From: Desulfobacteraceae bacterium
GTDB taxonomy: Bacteria; Desulfobacterota; DSM-4660; Desulfatiglandales; HGW-15
DNA: 8,061 nt
NCBI GenBank assembly: GCA_003819975.1
Contig: RPPU01000183.1
Location: forward strand, 1 to 8,061
Direction: 5' to 3'
Made by a program: the position numbers and the translations under genes. Below, piece by piece: positions 6,585 through 8,061 of this stretch (its first letter is position 1; every line of letters starts with the position of its first letter). The notes under the pieces were generated by a model that saw only the letters and a program-made list of their open reading frames with translations, was not told the DNA's origin and did not search any database.

Positions 6585-6756
6585 TATCAGCAAGCTGCTT
6601 AATCCTGCTCTTCAGGAACGGGGGATCCAAATTTTGGGGCGTAGCGCTTTTCGGCGCAGGGCAACCTCTTCGGCCCGAGCCCGTCAGCTAACCTCGTAAG
6701 CATCGATGAGGGGAACCTACCGGAGTGACCCGTAGGCTCGTCCTCTTGGCCTGATA
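6585..6756 (+). promoter_or_regulatory. c-di-AMP riboswitch (ydaO/yuaA class) upstream of kup
   Basis: The sequence contains the conserved blocks of the ydaO/yuaA aptamer in order: GCTTAATCC (6596-6604), CGGGGGATCC (6619-6628), TTGGGGCG (6634-6641), a small variable hairpin (GCGC...GCGC), AGGGCAACCTCTTCGG (6658-6673), CCCGAGCCCGTCAGCTAACC (6674-6693) and TCGTAAGC (6694-6701). CCTCTTC (6665-6671) can pair with GATGAGG (6705-6711), apart from one mismatch, as in known aptamers. An outer stem is possible between TATCAG (6585-6590) and CTGATA (6751-6756). An additional hairpin CCTAC...GTAGG lies at 6716-6736. This class binds c-di-AMP and is usually an OFF switch for potassium uptake and cell-wall genes, which fits the kup gene beginning 18 nt later. 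There is no T-rich terminator, and the 3' edge is only 4 nt from the ribosome binding site, so I infer control of translation. Outer boundaries are approximate. Confidence 0.88.
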
Positions 6757-6760
6757 CTTC

Positions 6761-6766
6761 GGAGGT
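6761..6766 (+). promoter_or_regulatory. Strong Shine-Dalgarno site of kup, adjacent to the riboswitch
   Basis: GGAGGT stands 8 nt before the ATG at 6775. GAGG (6762-6765) can pair with CCTC at 6742-6745 within the riboswitch 3' region, a possible way of hiding the site. That pairing is inferred by eye only. Confidence 0.7.
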
Positions 6767-6774
6767 CTTAAAAA

Positions 6775-8037
6775 ATGGAAGCAACACCTGCCGCCCTTGG
6801 CAATGGCCAGGCTAAGGACAATCATCATAACGGCGCCAATGGTTCGGGTCCGGAATGGCTGAAGAAAAAAGCGCTTTTCCTGGCCCTGGGAGCCTTGGGC
6901 GTTATCTACGGCGATATCGGTACCAGCCCCCTTTATGCCATCCGCGAATGTTTTTACGGTAAACACTCCATTGCGTTATCCCAGGATAATGTGTATGGCG
7001 TGCTCTCGCTTATTTTTTGGTCTTTAATTGTCGTCATCAGCATCAAGTATGTCATTTTTGTTTTGCGTGCCGATAACCGCGGGGAAGGTGGAATCTTCGC
7101 TTTATTGGGGTTATTGGCGGGCAAAAAAAATGAAGTCTCTTCCCGGGTGCGAAGAGCCATTTTAATCACGGGTATCTTGGGGGCCGGCTTAATTTACGGC
7201 GACGGCATTATCACGCCGGCTATTTCGGTGCTTTCGGCTATTGAAGGACTGGAGGTAGCCACCAAGGCGGCCAAGCCTTTGATCATACCGTTGACCTGCG
7301 TGATATTGTTTCTGCTCTTTATGGTGCAACGCCGCGGCACCGCCGATATCGGCAAGGTGTTTGGGCCGATCATGTTGGTCTGGTTCGCGACCATCGCGGT
7401 TTTGGGTTTCAATGAGATTTTGCAAAATCCGCAGATATTAAAGGCCATTCATCCGTGGTATGCTTACAATTTTTTCGCCGTCAATAAACTTCACGGCATG
7501 GTGGTGCTCGGTTCGGCTGTGCTTTGCTTGACCGGCGTTGAGGCGCTTTATGCGGATCTGGGTCATTTCGGACGTAAAGCCATACGGCTTTCTTGGTTCG
7601 GTGTGGCTTTTCCGGCGCTTTTGTTCAATTATTTCGGCCAAGGAGCCCTGATTCTGCAACAGCCGGATGCGGCTTTTAATCCGTTTTACGGTTTGGTTCC
7701 TAAAGTTTTGCTTTATCCCATGGTGGGACTCTCCACAGTGGCAACTGTGATTGCTTCCCAGGCCCTGATATCGGGAGTCTTTTCCCTGACGCAACAGGCC
7801 GTGCAACTCGGGTTTTGCCCGCGCTTGCATATTGTGCACACATCCCATGACATCCAGGGCCAGATCTATATTCCTTCGGTCAATTTCGCTTTAATGCTGG
7901 CTTGCATCGGCGTGGTGATCGGTTTCGGCGGTTCCGGCGGCCTGGCCGGCCACGGCGCAGGTGGCCATGACGCGCGAGGACGAGAAGGCCACGTGGGTGG
8001 CGCTGATATTACGGCCGGCCATCAGCAGGTTGGATAG
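6775..8037 (+). CDS. kup: Kup-family potassium transporter, 3' half missing (homology ends about 7947)
   Basis: The frame encodes a Kup/HAK/KT potassium uptake permease, a multi-spanning inner-membrane protein that probably acts by K+/H+ symport. Family landmarks: [19 protein letters not shown] (42-60), [17 protein letters not shown] (98-114), [20 protein letters not shown] (136-155), the [13 protein letters not shown] block (254-266), [11 protein letters not shown] (284-294), and [12 protein letters not shown] (363-374). A hydrophilic 30-residue N-terminus rich in Gly, Asn and His precedes the first helix. At least nine hydrophobic segments are visible. At GFGGSGGLA (383-391) the family would continue AAYGIAVT..., but instead the frame runs through about 30 residues rich in Gly and His to a TGA at 8035-8037. 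That tail is antisense to an oxidoreductase fragment and is not Kup. Full proteins exceed 600 residues, so the last helices and the cytoplasmic C-terminal domain are lost. Expression is presumably set by the upstream c-di-AMP riboswitch. Confidence 0.9.
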   Translation: MEATPAALGNGQAKDNHHNGANGSGPEWLKKKALFLALGALGVIYGDIGTSPLYAIRECFYGKHSIALSQDNVYGVLSLIFWSLIVVISIKYVIFVLRADNRGEGGIFALLGLLAGKKNEVSSRVRRAILITGILGAGLIYGDGIITPAISVLSAIEGLEVATKAAKPLIIPLTCVILFLLFMVQRRGTADIGKVFGPIMLVWFATIAVLGFNEILQNPQILKAIHPWYAYNFFAVNKLHGMVVLGSAVLCLTGVEALYADLGHFGRKAIRLSWFGVAFPALLFNYFGQGALILQQPDAAFNPFYGLVPKVLLYPMVGLSTVATVIASQALISGVFSLTQQAVQLGFCPRLHIVHTSHDIQGQIYIPSVNFALMLACIGVVIGFGGSGGLAGHGAGGHDARGREGHVGGADITAGHQQVG

Positions 8038-8061
8038 GTTGCGGCTGTACAAACAGCGGAA
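7891..8061 (-). CDS. C-terminal fragment of an FAD-dependent oxidoreductase (cut at window edge)
   Basis: Read from the right edge on the minus strand, the frame gives [20 protein letters not shown] and then [23 protein letters not shown]. This matches the C-terminal flavin-binding end of FAD-dependent oxidoreductases of the FAD_oxidored (Pfam 12831-like) group, where the usual text is [37 protein letters not shown]. Similarity holds from 8061 down to about 7927. The remaining codons to the TAA at 7891-7893 are antisense to kup and do not look native. By hand count the part 7941-8061 is about 65% GC (79 of 121) against about 52% for the 120 bases before 7921. Both facts suggest that this piece comes from a different locus or organism. 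Confidence 0.75.
   Translation of the reverse strand, partial: FRCLYSRNLSNLLMAGRNISATHVAFSSSRVMATCAVAGQAAGTAETDHHADASQH
7927..7947. other. Joint between kup and an opposite-strand oxidoreductase fragment
   Basis: Kup similarity on the + strand reaches about 7947 and oxidoreductase similarity on the minus strand reaches about 7927, so both families fit the same 21 or so bases (GGTTCCGGCGGCCTGGCC and neighbours). Such a short shared word at a switch of gene, strand and base composition is what a k-mer assembly error or a microhomology-mediated rearrangement leaves. I favour the assembly explanation. Confidence 0.7.

Noticed and set aside
7948..8037. Gly/His-rich C-terminal tail of the kup frame as a novel Kup C-terminus
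   Set aside because: The same bases on the minus strand encode a clearly recognisable oxidoreductase end, so the tail is an antisense artefact of the joint.
1..8061. CRISPR array, tRNA, rRNA or insertion sequence
   Set aside because: No spaced direct repeats, no cloverleaf-like sequence, no rRNA text and no transposase motif were seen on either strand.

Overview
The window looks like a fragment of a bacterial genome of roughly 50% GC, probably from a metagenomic assembly, since genes are cut at both ends. The organism cannot be named from the sequence. A c-di-AMP riboswitch upstream of a Kup potassium transporter, a large secreted M16 zinc protease and a decayed type I restriction island would suit several lineages, such as Desulfobacterota, Omnitrophota or other environmental phyla.

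Bases 1-3085 (left part, all + strand) are the tail of a type I restriction-modification island and the debris behind it. In order they are: the C-terminus of HsdR; a translationally coupled YgjP/DUF45-type zinc metallopeptidase; a free-standing GIY-YIG nuclease carrying a C-terminal RAMA-like domain; a 36-codon N-terminal stub of an EVE-like protein; a RhuM-Fic gene broken by a 1-nt frameshift and an internal deletion; and the middle of a Bro-N/DinD-type antirepressor with both ends missing. The first three genes look intact apart from the contig edge. The last three are pseudogene remnants. All are gene families typically found around hsd operons, so the stretch reads as an eroding defence island.

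Bases 3108-6152 (minus strand) are one long gene for a secreted, two-repeat M16 (insulinase/PqqL-like) zinc protease. The N-terminal half has the HxxEH zinc motif. The C-terminal half has lost it.

Bases 6153-6774 form a non-coding divergent region. It holds a perfect 28-nt GC-rich palindrome, a perfect AT-only hairpin, a plausible sigma70-type promoter, and a ydaO/yuaA (c-di-AMP) riboswitch ending just before the Shine-Dalgarno sequence of kup. This gives a simple circuit in which c-di-AMP would switch off potassium uptake.

Bases 6775-8061: kup is recognisable only to about residue 391 of an expected roughly 600 or more. At about 7927-7947 the sequence changes to the C-terminal end of an FAD-dependent oxidoreductase on the opposite strand, with higher GC (about 65% after the joint against about 52% just before, counted by hand). 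The two families overlap for only about 21 bp at the joint. An assembly chimera is therefore the leading explanation, with genuine recombination as the alternative. I see no complete new system here. The most interesting items are the GIY-YIG/RAMA protein next to hsdR and its metallopeptidase, the riboswitch-kup unit, and the joint.
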